Source of the DNA: Sordaria brevicollis
Taxonomy: Eukaryota; Ascomycota; Sordariomycetes; Sordariales; Sordariaceae
DNA length: 64,000 nt
Direction: 5' to 3'
NCBI GenBank assembly: GCA_033439795.1
Contig: JAUTDP010000002.1
Span: 2,790,001 to 2,854,000 of the forward strand
Below the pieces are notes generated by a model. That model was given only the letters and a program-made list of their open reading frames with translations, ran no database searches and had not been told where the DNA came from. Below are positions 44,103 through 54,940 of the stretch, piece by piece. Position 1 is the stretch's first letter. Every line of letters begins with the position of its first letter. A program made the position numbers and the translations under genes.

Positions 44103-46235
44103 ATGGATCCAGCAGGACTCATCGGGAGGGACAGAAGCCTCGAAATTGGCGATACAACATCGACGATATACCACGCCAATAGAGCAAAGCCGACGTTGCC
44201 TCCCCACATTCTGGCAATGGTTTTCGAACATCTTGTGCACAAACTGCCCATTTCCAGCACCCACACGAGACCGTCCTGCGAAAACTCTACCTACTCCACA
44301 AACTACAATGACCTGATCAACGTCTCCAGAGCCTGTAGACAATTTTACGTCCTGGCCAAGCCTCTTCTGCTCAAGAACGTGGCTCTTCCCCGCAGGGAAG
44401 TCATGTGCAAGTTCATGGAAATGCTTTGGCGGAACCCAGAAAACCGGAAGCATATCACACATCTCTCTTTCCAGTTCCCTGTCAACAAAAAAACATTTTT
44501 CTCGATGACACCAATGCAGCTAGAGAAAATCAGGAAAGATGTACGCGCACGACCTGATGGACAGTCAGTCAAAGACGCCATATTGTCTATCCTGGGTGCT
44601 GAAGAGGGACAGCCGCAAAATGGCAGTGGCTCATTACCTATATGGACTGCTTATTTCGTCCATGTCTTGTCAATGTGTTACCGTCTTGAGTCTGTAGAGA
44701 TCCGGCTGTTCACTCCATGGTCCGTCAAGCTGGACGAGGACGGGGTCATTGACCTTACCGGCGACACTGGGAATCGGATCCTGTGGGACTTTTTGCTCCG
44801 CACAGGCCGGCTCCCAAATCAGGATATGGAGCCAGAAAGCAAGAAACTCGCAAAAGACCATCCTTCGTCATCTTGGTTGCCTCAGTACCTGCGCAAGGTG
44901 ACAGTAATTTTCAGCGAGCCCGACCTGCCTTACGACAAAGAGAACGACAATCGCATCGAGCTTGATGTCGTACCCAACAGTGATAGACTGATGCATACGA
45001 AAATCATGAGGGAAGTGGACGAATGGGTGGGATCAAACACTATTCTTCATACCTCTAATGCTTTCAATCACAACATTCTCGAGAGCTGGGTATTCTTGTG
45101 GTGGCTCCTGATCGAGCCCGAGCGCGTCCCTCACCTTAGTGTTGACGAGTATCGAATGTTCAGGTTCTACCTGGACCGACTCAAAAACATTCACTTCCTC
45201 AAGGACGTCAACCTTGGAGAGTATATTGATAGCCTTCAACGGCTGCTTCTTGTGTCAGCCAATGCCAAGAAGGGAGGAGATAATGGAGACTTGGACCTCG
45301 TGAAGCAGACGGAATTCTGTCGGGCATTCAGTCTCCTCGTCCTCTTACCTGACACCAGTGAGGAGTTGACAGTTTCAGCAATGCACGGTCATCTGTGCCT
45401 CTTTGATTTTTTGCGTGATATTCCTCTGGTCGACGAGGATGAGGACAATAGCTTCGAGGACTATGTGGACCCGCTCAAGATGAGGACTCTCAGCCTCACC
45501 CACACCCGAAAGCAAGCTGAGGAAACAGAGGTGTACATTGATAAGAGTTATGAAGAAGACCAGGTGGCAAGACGCTGGTTTCATCACGTGGACGTGATTT
45601 TGCCTGACTACCCTAATCTCCAAGCCCTCCATCTTCCGCTATTTTTGTCGTACAAGCTCAGCGAGCAGGCCTATATCAAGTGGTCCGGGATGTCGTTTTG
45701 GGACGAAGAATCGTATCATGACGGCTATTCCTGGTCAAATCTCTCAGAACTCACAGCGCTCAAGGAACTCACCATAACCTTTTCCGCGATGACGGGAGTT
45801 GGCGAAGCGCAAGCTGACCAGGACATCCTGACGAATTTCTTCAGGAAATGCCTTCCCCCAAATCTGGAGACGCTCACACTGCTCCAGTGGTGGTCTTGGT
45901 ACTACGAGAGTCACAAAACGATATCTGACGCCATTGAGCGTGGGACGACGATGTCGCTTTTGAACATATACGAGTTTCTGAATAACCTGGCGATAGTGAT
46001 AGTGTATGAGAGACTGGGTGAGAAGTCGCTGAAATCGCTGAAAATATTGAAGATTCGTTATCTGGAGGATGGACCGGGCGCTTTATCTTCGTGTGTCTTT
46101 GCTAGACTGAAGGACTGCTACGCGTTGCCACTGTGGAAGGTTGTGAATGAGGACCTGGGAATCGAGCTCGTGGTTGAGCCGTACAAGTGTGGACTGGAAC
46201 ATTTTGGGCCGTGTCTGGGGCCGTGGCCGCGGTGA
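44103..46235 (+). CDS. F-box-like protein
   Basis: Intronless 710-aa protein. Near residue 32 'LPPHILAMVFEHLVHKLP' followed by 'DLINVSRACRQFYVLAKPLL' reads as an F-box, the Skp1-binding module of SCF ubiquitin ligases. The remaining ~600 residues contain spaced Leu-rich segments ('NLSELTALKELTITFSAMTG', 'LPPNLETLTLLQWWSW') suggestive of irregular LRRs. Substrate unknown. The leader upstream (43700-44100) contains T-runs and a short CA repeat. Confidence 0.65.
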   Translation: MDPAGLIGRDRSLEIGDTTSTIYHANRAKPTLPPHILAMVFEHLVHKLPISSTHTRPSCENSTYSTNYNDLINVSRACRQFYVLAKPLLLKNVALPRREVMCKFMEMLWRNPENRKHITHLSFQFPVNKKTFFSMTPMQLEKIRKDVRARPDGQSVKDAILSILGAEEGQPQNGSGSLPIWTAYFVHVLSMCYRLESVEIRLFTPWSVKLDEDGVIDLTGDTGNRILWDFLLRTGRLPNQDMEPESKKLAKDHPSSSWLPQYLRKVTVIFSEPDLPYDKENDNRIELDVVPNSDRLMHTKIMREVDEWVGSNTILHTSNAFNHNILESWVFLWWLLIEPERVPHLSVDEYRMFRFYLDRLKNIHFLKDVNLGEYIDSLQRLLLVSANAKKGGDNGDLDLVKQTEFCRAFSLLVLLPDTSEELTVSAMHGHLCLFDFLRDIPLVDEDEDNSFEDYVDPLKMRTLSLTHTRKQAEETEVYIDKSYEEDQVARRWFHHVDVILPDYPNLQALHLPLFLSYKLSEQAYIKWSGMSFWDEESYHDGYSWSNLSELTALKELTITFSAMTGVGEAQADQDILTNFFRKCLPPNLETLTLLQWWSWYYESHKTISDAIERGTTMSLLNIYEFLNNLAIVIVYERLGEKSLKSLKILKIRYLEDGPGALSSCVFARLKDCYALPLWKVVNEDLGIELVVEPYKCGLEHFGPCLGPWPR

Positions 46236-48430
46236 GCGTGTGGAAGCTTCCTCTCGCCCTCATAACATCTGAGCATACGTGGGTACCGGCGGGAGTTTCC
46301 TGTCCGGCAACTTGTCTAGGTTGGGAAGAATGAAACGCCGTTGGGCGACCTTGGAGGGCTTGCTTGACAGAGGTTTGGCGGACAGCGTACCTCCTTGGCC
46401 TGGGAGGATATACACCAGCGAGAAGTCCTTTTTTACCCACCTGAAGATTTTGTTGAGAGACGGTGACGGGAATTGGAGCGCGTGCTGACCGGAAACGAGC
46501 AAGTTGGGAAAAGTTCCAGTGACGATACTTGGCATCAGAGCGACATTATATGGAAGCAGTCAGCCAATTTGTCAGGCCATACCTGCTTCAGTAGCGTACT
46601 ATCGAAATAGCGTACCTGATCAAATTGATTTTTATGGTTGTTGGCATTTTGAACAGAAAATGTGTCTCGTGATGATGATACGAAGAGAAGGGAAAAGCTC
46701 GTCTTCTAGATTTAGTAGAGTAAGCGTTCCTTTTAAGTTTCCATGTGGGTGTGCATGAATGGATGGTTACATCCATACGGTACCATAGAGGTAGCACAAC
46801 GAAGTGAAGTGGGTGTTGGCGGCATCACCGCTGCGTTCATGTTGTGCAACCCTCCGCGGCCGTCAGCCAACAAGCAACTGCAAGCTTCACGAGATTTCCA
46901 TTTAGGCTTGGGGCTGAGCGCGGAAGTTGTATAGAAAAAGCCGATAGTGTGCATATCAAAATCGTTATTGTCTCACCTTCCGTCCCTACCTATAAATGAA
47001 GTTTCCTTTTTTTTTCTTTTTTTTTTCCTGTGCTTTGTTTCGCTGTGTAGAAGGAGAGCAGTAAGACCGGATGAACAGTGTCGCTTCAAAAAGGTCGAAC
47101 GAACGATGATGACGGGATTTGTTGTCTCCGCAGAGAATGGCAAATCGGTATTCCGGCACACCCAACCCATCTACAGTGGAGTTTGCCGAGCCGGTCGTTG
47201 TCAGCAGTGGAGTTCCCAACTGGCTGGGCGCTGTCATGTGAATGGGGTTTCTCGCCAGAGTTCAGGCCGTTTTGGCGAAGTCAACACCGTCGTTCTAAGG
47301 TCGTTGGAATCATTGAGGTGGTTTTTACAGGGGACTACGTAACGGCATTCAGCGGGCGTTGTGGGAGGTTGTACAGGTACCGGGCCCGATTCGGCATTCC
47401 GGGTGTTACGGCTGGCCTGTGGACGGGACTGGTGGAGGGGATGATGACATTGTGGGTGGTTGGGGGAGGAGGAAATTTCCATTGCAGTTGAATGGGACTC
47501 GAGGGAACTCCACGGGAAAAGAAGAAATGCCATGACGCCAAATGGAGGGTAGTGGTGTCAATATCACGAAGTGATTCCGATGTCGCCCAAACTGCACGAT
47601 GGAAATCACGAGATAAGCACACCATCTTTCTTGTTAGAGGACCTTTTTTTCTCGAGTCGCAGCAAGCATCCCACGATATTATCACTGAAACGGTTCGGTT
47701 TGCAGCACTATACGTACTAGCCTCAGTGGATGTTTCCTGCGGGAGGGTGCGGCACATCTTCAAATACGAGATTCTTTAGCGTCCCCGAAGCTTTCCCCCA
47801 TCCACAGCGGCCCATCCCACCCCCGGATTGTGGAACGCCAAGCGGCCCTATAGGCGTGATTTGGTGGTTCCCAGTGACGATGCCATTCCCTATTCCGCTG
47901 TTAGTAGCTGTAGCCTGACTTAGTTGGCGTTCGGGATACGAGAATATCGTCACCTCTTCCTCTTTTCAGCTTTCTCCCTCACTTTGGTCCACACCAAGAA
48001 CGAACCATGTTTGCGCCTACTACGCCGCCGCCGCCGCCAGCCATCCGGATGAGAATGTGGGCGGAGCTTGGAAGAGAGACCCTTCCGAGCGGTGAAAAAG
48101 TTTGTTGATGGATGATCGCTCGATGGGCTGTTGGTGGTTTTGTATAAATAAAAGCTGATCGACCGACATCGATTTGTGTCTCTCTTCTGTACTCTTCCAT
48201 TGCCGATTTGTGTCTCACCAGTTTCCGACGGATTGCAACAGGAAACGTGCATCAACCTCAATCCAAGCATTTTTGTGTGACAAGACACAACATTTGAGGA
48301 AACAACAACCGACAAACTTTTTCAACAACTCCACTATCCATCATCGGTCCTTCCCAACTGAACTTATTTCAAAAAGTTCAATCCCACCACCTAACCATCG
48401 ACTTCTTTCCCCTCACCGGACCCCAAAAAA
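46236..48430. other. Intergenic region
   Basis: 2.2 kb with many short overlapping frames and no domain I can name. The last 300 bp, rich in CAACA/TTCAA, is the leader of the secreted-protein gene. Confidence 0.5.
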
Positions 48431-49072
48431 ATGAAGACTACCCTCCTCACCGCGCTCAGCGCGCTCACCGTCGCCCCCGCCCTCGCCAACTTTGACGGCT
48501 TCTTCCGCTTCATCGGCGGCAACGACGTCATCTCCGGCGAGCGTCTGCGCCTCAACAACTCGATCCCCTGGATCTCCCCGGGTGTCTCTCACGCTCCCTA
48601 TAACCCAGCCGACCACTACGCGCGCATCTTCATCAACGACACCACGCCCAACCTGCTCTACGTCGTCCCCACCAACCCCCACCCTCCTCCCGTGCCCGGT
48701 TACTACGCCCTTTCCGGCACCGAGGGCGTTCCCGACGCGTACAGGCTGGTGCAGACCTACCGCCCTGATGAGGAGGGAAGCATTAACTTGTACAAAGACT
48801 GGAAGGTTAGAAAGACCTGTGGTGATAAGAGCAAGAACGAGACGAGGAGCTTGTTGAGGTATGGCGATGACTTGTATGGCGAGTGGAGGTGGATTGCCGT
48901 GAGGGAGATTGGGTATACGGGCGCCGAGCGCTGGGTGCCTTGGTGGGTCAAGCCTAGCGCGGCTAACATTGGAAACTTGACGGCTTGGGATTATGATGTT
49001 GCGGATTTGGAGCTGGTAGAGGCTACGGGCGGTGTTAACTCTAACGCGCCTGGTGGTGTGGAGGAGAACTAA
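48431..49072 (+). CDS. Secreted protein of unknown function
   Basis: 213 aa with a clear signal peptide (MKTTLLTALSALTVAPALA, cleavage before NFDGF). Possible N-glycosylation sites are NNS, NDT, NET and NLT. Only one Cys appears in the mature chain, so it is not a disulfide-rich effector. It is aromatic-rich ('GEWRWIAVREIGYTGAERW', 'WVPWWVKPSA'), suggesting a compact beta fold. No introns. No family recognised; it lies about 1 kb before the Lys-rich gene array and is unrelated to it. Confidence 0.7.
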   Translation: MKTTLLTALSALTVAPALANFDGFFRFIGGNDVISGERLRLNNSIPWISPGVSHAPYNPADHYARIFINDTTPNLLYVVPTNPHPPPVPGYYALSGTEGVPDAYRLVQTYRPDEEGSINLYKDWKVRKTCGDKSKNETRSLLRYGDDLYGEWRWIAVREIGYTGAERWVPWWVKPSAANIGNLTAWDYDVADLELVEATGGVNSNAPGGVEEN

Positions 49073-49904
49073 GGCGTGAGTGTTAGGGCTTTGGATAGGA
49101 GGCGGAGGTTTTGGATATCGAGAAGAAAGGAGGGAAGGTGAAGAGTTCGTGAGGAGGAGGACTCAGAATAAAGGTGATGGGGTGAGTGGTAGACTGCCCC
49201 TGAGGGGGAAATAATTGGGTGTTTTACCTACGATCAACGGCGTGCTGGCCAGGAGCTAATGATGGCCACCCGCGCGTTTGATGTAACTTCTTGCACATAC
49301 CTTATTTTTCGACCGCTCTCGCGATCTTTAACTTCATTTTCTTCAAGACTCCCCTTAATTGCGTGCTACCACTTGCCATTGACGCACCAATCTTTACCGA
49401 ACCGAGTCGACATGCTTTTTCTCACGCTGTGCTCAATACGCTTCGGTGCCCATCCTGGAGAGTTAAGCCGCATCTTGAAAGACCTAGCCGCATGGGACAA
49501 AAGGATTGAACAGGCGACAAAAATGAAATCCTTGACAGTCATTAGCAAAGGGAAGGCAAGCAGATAAAGGCACCAGCCGTTGGTCTTTTATCCAACCGGC
49601 TATCAAGTTCTCGGTTGATCGAGGGGCTTCATGTTCTTATGTCCTTTGCCCTTTTCAATCTGTGCCATTCCGTTCACAAAGAGGGGTGTGTGGTCTTGAA
49701 GCTCCGCGCCGAAGCTCGAAGCCTGTTGGCTTTATGCTATGAGCGGTATATTATCCCGCGATTAGCATTGTCATCCACTGCATTTATGAAGTCGTTGTTA
49801 TTCTCGAACTGGATGGAACGCGGTGTTAGTTGAATCAAAGAACAAATGAAGAACAACAAGGTACAACCAATGTCAAAAGTGGCAAGACTCGTGATCGTTT
49901 CGGG
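49073..49904. other. Intergenic region before the array
   Basis: 3' region of the secreted-protein gene and distal promoter of the 46-aa gene. No supported coding frame. Confidence 0.45.
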
Positions 49905-49912
49905 TATAAAAT
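49905..49912 (+). promoter_or_regulatory. TATA box of the 46-aa gene
   Basis: TATAAAAT 139 bp upstream of the ATG at 50044, followed by a CAACA/TTCAA-type leader. Confidence 0.5.
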
Positions 49913-50043
49913 GGCTTCATGACCTCCATCCACATCTAATTTATCCCTCTTCAACACAACTCCGGAAAGAAGCCATTTCAGACAACAACCAGAAATTCCC
50001 TTCCCATACAGAAAGCCCATCACTGCTTCATCCTCCACTCAAA

Positions 50044-50184
50044 ATGCCCGAGAAGAAACTCAAGCCCAGCTTTCAGGTCAAGCGGATGACCGCTCCTGGC
50101 CCTTCCCAGAAGAAGGACGAGGGAAATAAGCAGCAGGGGCAGGGCCAGAACCAAGACCAAAAGGAAGATCAGCAGAAGAAGTAG
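50044..50184 (+). CDS. 46-aa minimal H3-tail-like (RMTAP) protein
   Basis: Very short Lys/Gln-rich protein: MPEKKLKPSFQVKRMTAPGP, then a low-complexity GQGQNQDQK tail ending in KK. Residues 11-18 (Q-V-K-R-M-T-A-P) match the core shared by the downstream array, which resembles H3 residues 23-30 (KAARKSAP) with Met at the Lys27 place. A TATA box lies upstream and the ATG context is CAAAATGCC, as in the other members. No other domain is present. Alone it would be easy to dismiss; the motif and its position beside the array support it as a real gene. Function is inference. Confidence 0.6.
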   Translation: MPEKKLKPSFQVKRMTAPGPSQKKDEGNKQQGQGQNQDQKEDQQKK

Positions 50185-50325
50185 CTTTTTCTTCATTTCC
50201 TCTGCATGACGAGCCAGCAAGCATTGTAGACAGAACGACACAACACAGAGTGAAAAGGACCAAATAGAGGGGAAAAAAAATAAAAATAAATAAATAACTG
50301 GAGAGAAATAACCCGCAAAAAGAAA

Positions 50326-50501
50326 TGCGCGGTCCGGGATTCGAACCCGGGATCTTACACTGACCAGCTGTTCTCCCCTCCTCCTCCTCCTCCTCCTCCG
50401 ACCTTCGGGCACACAAATTGTGTGATGCGTCCTCGGATCTGCCCATCCTCAGCAAGGAACAGTTTTCGGGGTGTATGCGTTGACCACTACGCCAACCGCG
50501 C
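50326..50501 (-). tRNA. Split or intron-containing tRNA-like gene, anticodon unusual
   Basis: 5' half 50501-50465 and 3' half 50361-50326 form a full cloverleaf: acceptor GCGCGGT/ACCGCGC, D arm GCGT/ACGC, anticodon stem TACAC/GTGTA, T arm CCGGG-TTCGAAT-CCCGG, discriminator A, and T5 downstream. A ~103-nt insert containing a GGA repeat interrupts the anticodon loop. With splicing after position 37 the loop reads CCCGAAA: anticodon CGA (a Ser codon) but with C instead of the invariant U33 and no long variable arm. So it may be a decaying copy or use a non-standard splice site. Confidence 0.6.
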
Positions 50502-51973
50502 TTTTTGTTTTGTTGAAGGAGGTACACAAAGACCTAATACATATACCCCGAAGGAAGGAAGGCAGGCAGCACGAGGGCATGTGCCTGAGGTGTGCTCGAG
50601 AGGAGGTAGGGTACGTACCTCCTGGTTGAGGCGGTGGTCTGGTGCCTTCCATCTTCTGCCCGGCTTTGCTGCCTGGGTTGGGCGTGGCCACTCGTTTCCC
50701 CTTTGGACTCAAGCATGCCTGCATCATGACACGGCATTCGTCCCGCCGGAGTAGAGTATGAAGGTGGGATGCCCCTCCATACTTCCGCATCTTCATTTTC
50801 TTCTGGAGTTTTGCTCTGTTTATGGTTTGCCGTCATCACCAACGTTGCCCACTATCACCATGCACGCGCAATATCAATGACACCAGAAGCAGTGCACCAC
50901 AGCAATAAGTTAGTTTTAAACACCTCTTTTTGGGTCATGTTTGCAAAGCTGTTGTTTTTGCTTTCCATTCTTTTTATTTCCTTGCCCGATTTGCAATTTG
51001 CCGCCGTTCATACCCCGTCAGAGGTTACCTATAAGATGCCCTTCGAGGTCGATCATATCCACGTTCTTTAGTTTAGCATGATTATCGGAAAATACAAAGC
51101 GCAATTCGCTCACCTTGATGTCTCGCCATTTACCTTGACTCGTTGTTGTGCCTTCCATGTTCGTGTCTCTTCTTCGTAGTCCCCACTTGTTCGTTGATTC
51201 GATGTGATGCGAGCCCTTGACGCAGCTCTCCGGGTATTTACCATATTTTGACATTATCGGCTTAGCATCTGCTCGATTCTTATCATAAATTGCGGTAGTT
51301 GCAGTTGGTGGTATCATCACAGGACGCGCTTGGGCTGTAGAGCAGTGGAAGATGATGATTTCACTAGGACAACGGTCGATAGTGCCGGTACCATAGAAAC
51401 AATGGATTGGGTTTCATTTAGCCCGAGAGTCAATTCGATATCATTTGGACGGCAAACTCTGATCCAGCGGCGACTTTGGCGTTTTCGAACAGCCGGTCAG
51501 ACGGGTGGTGCTGTTTCGGCAATGCTGGAACAAGAATTGAGCAGTTGTCGCTGATGAATATCTGGAAAGTTAAGTTGGTAAAAGAACCCGTCAATAAGCA
51601 ATCATAATCCAAAAGGCAGACGAGGCAAAAGCAAGAGGGTATCCAGTTGCCATGGTGTAGAGAGAATCGGTGGCTGCGTCAGGTCCAGGAAATGCGCCAA
51701 GACTCGAGATGCACGTCCAAGCACCCGAAGAGGAATGTACAGCGCTTGTTTTAGCACTAACAGTTCTGCATCAAATTATTCGCTCAATAGGATAGCACTA
51801 CATCTAATCGAGTCCTTGAATCCATTTGCAACCATCGCAGCTGCCTTCAGATGACCGTGCTTGCAACTTGCTCTTGCTCCACAGCCATCCGTCGGAGAAT
51901 GAGCAGCCTTGCATGAAAGCTCTGTGCAGCGTGTGCCAGCTCGAACGTTGCAGAGATCAATTGCTTTCTTTTC
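50502..51973. other. Intergenic region
   Basis: No gene supported. A 100-aa frame at 50769-51071 has no features beyond hydrophobic runs. Confidence 0.4.
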
Positions 51974-52360
51974 GTGCCATCATCTCTCTCGACCAGCAAT
52001 GTCTCCCGCCTCCGCGTCCTCGACAACTCCGCCGCCGCCGCCAAACCCACGTTAGACACTCCGTCATTTCTCATCGTTACCAGAAGAAGACGCCTACCCA
52101 AAGACGAACCGAACGAAGAAGCCGTCCGAGAGCCTACCCCGACCGTAACGAGACACATTCCCACGCCAATCGCCGAAGCAAGAAGATACACGATAATATA
52201 CGGGCGACCGAATTACATGGTAGAGAGGCTCCTACCAGGAAGTCCTGATAGGACTTGTCACCGAGTTCGCGTAAAGTACGGCCTTGACAGTACTGACGCT
52301 GCCGCTGCCCTCGCCAGCATCAAGGAAGCTGCCCGTCAACGGACACCCCAACTCGAGTAG
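51974..52360 (+). CDS. Hypothetical protein, uncertain
   Basis: 128-aa frame from a Met at 51974. Residues ~70-128 ('ARRYTIIYGRPNYMVERLLP', 'TDAAAALASIKEAARQ') have an ordinary globular composition; the first part is Ala/Arg-rich. No RMTAP motif and no recognised family. It might be a fragment of a longer spliced gene. Confidence 0.3.
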   Translation: MPSSLSTSNVSRLRVLDNSAAAAKPTLDTPSFLIVTRRRRLPKDEPNEEAVREPTPTVTRHIPTPIAEARRYTIIYGRPNYMVERLLPGSPDRTCHRVRVKYGLDSTDAAAALASIKEAARQRTPQLE

Positions 52361-53570
52361 AACAGGGGCCACGACACTTCAGATACTATTGTGTCGAGAG
52401 GACGAGAAGCCCATTCTCGCCAATGCTTTGTTTGACCCGGTTCTACAACACATTGCCACGACGCTTTTCACAACTTTGTCTCCAGTGGCCCAGTTCTCCA
52501 TCAACTTGTCTTTGGTCATCGTGTCCCATTGCTCACCTATCTGTCTTCCAGGCGGATTGCAGAAACCCAACGCTCCACGACCTACGCAACGGCGAGTTCA
52601 CATTTTACGGCCATGAAGACAACATATCTCCGTGAGCCAGATCAAAGAAGCAACAACCCGTCACCTCTAAATTCCCTTCCTTTGTCTCCGAGATGTCTCG
52701 CCTCATCAGCAAAGGAAAATAACATTTGAGTGTCGGGCTGGCAACGTGCACGCTGAGGACTGGCAAAGTGAAAGTCCCTCTACCGCGGGCTATACAAGGC
52801 AGTATTGCACTTGTGGTCGACGAGTTCTCTTGGTCATATAACATTCCAGACAGTACATCGCATGTGTGCTAACCTTTCGCTCTCCTAGGCTTACATTCCG
52901 TGGTATATGACGCGCAGAGACATTTGTCGTCTCCATACCTTCTATAACTATACACGTGCGGCTTTATTCTTCTCTTTCCTTCATTCAACAGCCGGACTAC
53001 AAAGTGTCAATGTCCGCAGTATTGCGTTGTCCCCAAGCCCTCAATAGTCAGATGTGCTCGCTCTACCAGTGGACAGAGTATTATTCAGGGTAAAGCTGAC
53101 GAGTCGTGGGAGTCCACAAAGATTCCTTCCAAGCAAGATATCCTCCATGACGAACTTATAGAGATCTCCGATTCCAAATATGTTTTCGAAGTGGAAGGGC
53201 GTTCGTCAAGGACATTGACCTCTCCATTAATATGCCACTACATATCACTTGGCATCATTGTGAAATATTAGCGAGTTTCCGGCACACGTTCCTCTGTTTT
53301 TGCGCAAATTCGGGCCGCATTTCCCTCTCCATCATCGAGGTAGTGGCTTCTCCCAGGACATCTGCCTACATCATTGGACTACGGCCTGCTTCAGAAGATC
53401 TTCCAGGTTGTTTGGAGCATTCACACGATACCACCCTGTTTGGATCCTTCACACGTGGTTAAATGTCGCCAAATTTTGACTTCCTCAGGTTCTCTGCACC
53501 TTGAGCTGAAATGAACTGTACGCCGTGAGGCTCCCAGGTTTAATGGCGGACAGTCGACACGATTTCTCCC
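52361..53570. other. Intergenic region before array gene 1
   Basis: No coding frame supported. From about 53480 the sequence (AGGTTCTCTGCACCTTGAGC, CCCAGGTTTAATGG) loosely resembles upstream blocks of the other array genes. Confidence 0.4.
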
Positions 53571-53580
53571 ATAAGTAGGG
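53571..53580 (+). promoter_or_regulatory. TATA-like ATAAGT element, array gene 1
   Basis: ATAAGTAGGG 229 bp upstream of the ATG. The same ATAAG(T/A) element recurs 196-260 bp before the ATG in four more members (54681, 55977, 58398, 60285), and an ATAAAAG variant at 57101. Confidence 0.45.
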
Positions 53581-53715
53581 AGCTAGACCGGTGCCGGCTC
53601 CGAATTCAACTTTCCTTCAACCACCCACCGCGTGCACTCCAGACTCGGATCCCCATTCCCACATCTTCCAAAGCTTTTGGCGCCGCTCAGCACAAACCCA
53701 GAAACTTGCTGAGAG

Positions 53716-53771
53716 GTATGCGACTCATCAGCCCAAGCATTGACATCAAGATGATTGACTTTCTACTTCAG
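53716..53771 (+). other. Leader intron, array gene 1
   Basis: GTATGC..TTCAG, 56 nt, ending 28 nt before the ATG, with GATTGAC as possible branch site. Equivalent leader introns occur in array genes 2 to 6. Confidence 0.6.
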
Positions 53772-53799
53772 GACGTTTGTTCCCATCCGGCTGAGTCGC

Positions 53800-54171
53800 A
53801 TGCCGAGAACCCTTGCTACTGCACGCGGCCCTCGGGTCAAAAAGATCGAGGGAGTGAACCACAAGCTACTCGCTAGTACGATGATCAGGCCCCTGCGCAT
53901 GAGCGCGCAGTCGCAAACCCAGCGTGCTCGACGCCCTGAAGCCATTGAGAAAATATTCGAGTTTGCTGCCAAAGGAGACAAGGCAACCGACAAGAACATG
54001 GAGACTCGGCGCACTTCCCAACGTTTGAAGGACAAGAAGGCCAAGAACGCAAACCAAGGGGACGCGGGCAAGGAGAAGATTGGAGACAAGAAGATTTCCA
54101 AGGCCAACAAAGTTGTAAAGAAAAAGGTGGTGGTAAAGAAAACGGCCACGAAGAAGGTTGCTAAGGAGTAG
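53800..54171 (+). CDS. Array gene 1: Lys-rich H3-tail-like protein (K27M-type motif)
   Basis: 123 aa. It begins MPRTLATAR, like H3 (M)ARTKQTAR, then HKLLAST (H3 RKQLASK) and 'PLRMSAQ' (H3 'AARKSAP') with Met34 at the Lys27 place. Next is a short helix 'RRPEAIEKIFEFAAKG' shared with genes 2 and 3, then a long Lys-rich tail (KKKVVVKKTATKKVAKE) like a linker-histone C-terminus; likely nuclear. There is no histone fold. The start at 53800 is preferred over 53755 because siblings all begin MPR or MPC. Role (chromatin binding or inhibition of an H3-modifying enzyme) is inference. Confidence 0.75.
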   Translation: MPRTLATARGPRVKKIEGVNHKLLASTMIRPLRMSAQSQTQRARRPEAIEKIFEFAAKGDKATDKNMETRRTSQRLKDKKAKNANQGDAGKEKIGDKKISKANKVVKKKVVVKKTATKKVAKE

Positions 54172-54680
54172 GCCACCAAGGGAGGAGGGGAGACCTATTT
54201 TTTTTTTCCAAGTGGATAGGAGCGAGCCCAGGGTAAAGCTCCTATGCCTCCTGTCGAGTGGGCAAAGTCATCCAATTTCCTGATTTCTTTTCTTGTCAAT
54301 TGGGGAATGTCATACTATGATATTTGATTTTCGTCGATGAACGAGTGTTCATACATACCTAGGCAAGAATGGTATAACAACACATCCCTGATATCAACGG
54401 ACTTAAATTCTGAAATGCCACGGTCTTACCCGGTATCAACTTTCGTTATCTTGCCACGTGAATCACAATCTGGCAGTCCAATCCGTTTGCTTTTGACTTG
54501 TTCTCACCTGTGAATCAGGAGGTCTTCAGGTTTCTCAGTGTCCCTTCACCTTACATCTGCAATCTGGAGCTTATCGTCACTACAAAGCACGGGCAGCGCA
54601 AGCATTCACGTCGTTATATTTTCCTCACCATTCACCTGCCAGCACAAGGTTCAAGGAGAAGAAGTGGGACAAAATCTTCC

Positions 54681-54690
54681 ATAAGTAAGG
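54681..54690 (+). promoter_or_regulatory. TATA-like ATAAGT element, array gene 2
   Basis: ATAAGTAAGG, 260 bp before the ATG. Further upstream (54507-54590) is the block TCACCTGTGAATCAGG..CTGCAATCTGGAG, which is shared in decayed form with genes 3 to 6. Confidence 0.45.
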
Positions 54691-54852
54691 AGGCCGAATG
54701 GTGTGCGCTCTCCAAAGCATCTTCCATTCTTGGTCGAATCGTCAACACCCAAAACTCAACCACTTCGATTTTAACGCCGGTCGCTAGCCAACCCTCCTCC
54801 AATTCATTAATCATCCGCAATCACCCACTTCTACTCAAGAATTTCCCACAAG

Positions 54853-54919
54853 GTAAGCATATCAAACTCACGCGGGGTTCACCAAGATTTGTTGCTGACC
54901 AACGTTTCCATACATAAAG
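54853..54919 (+). other. Leader intron, array gene 2
   Basis: GTAAGC..CATAAAG, 67 nt, with GCTGACC branch-type sequence; ends 21 nt before the ATG. Confidence 0.55.
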
Positions 54920-54940
54920 CTCGATTCTTTTTTCGTCACG

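Noticed and set aside
50769..51071. 100-aa frame with hydrophobic stretches
   Set aside because: No motif and no promoter signal or neighbouring evidence; likely chance.
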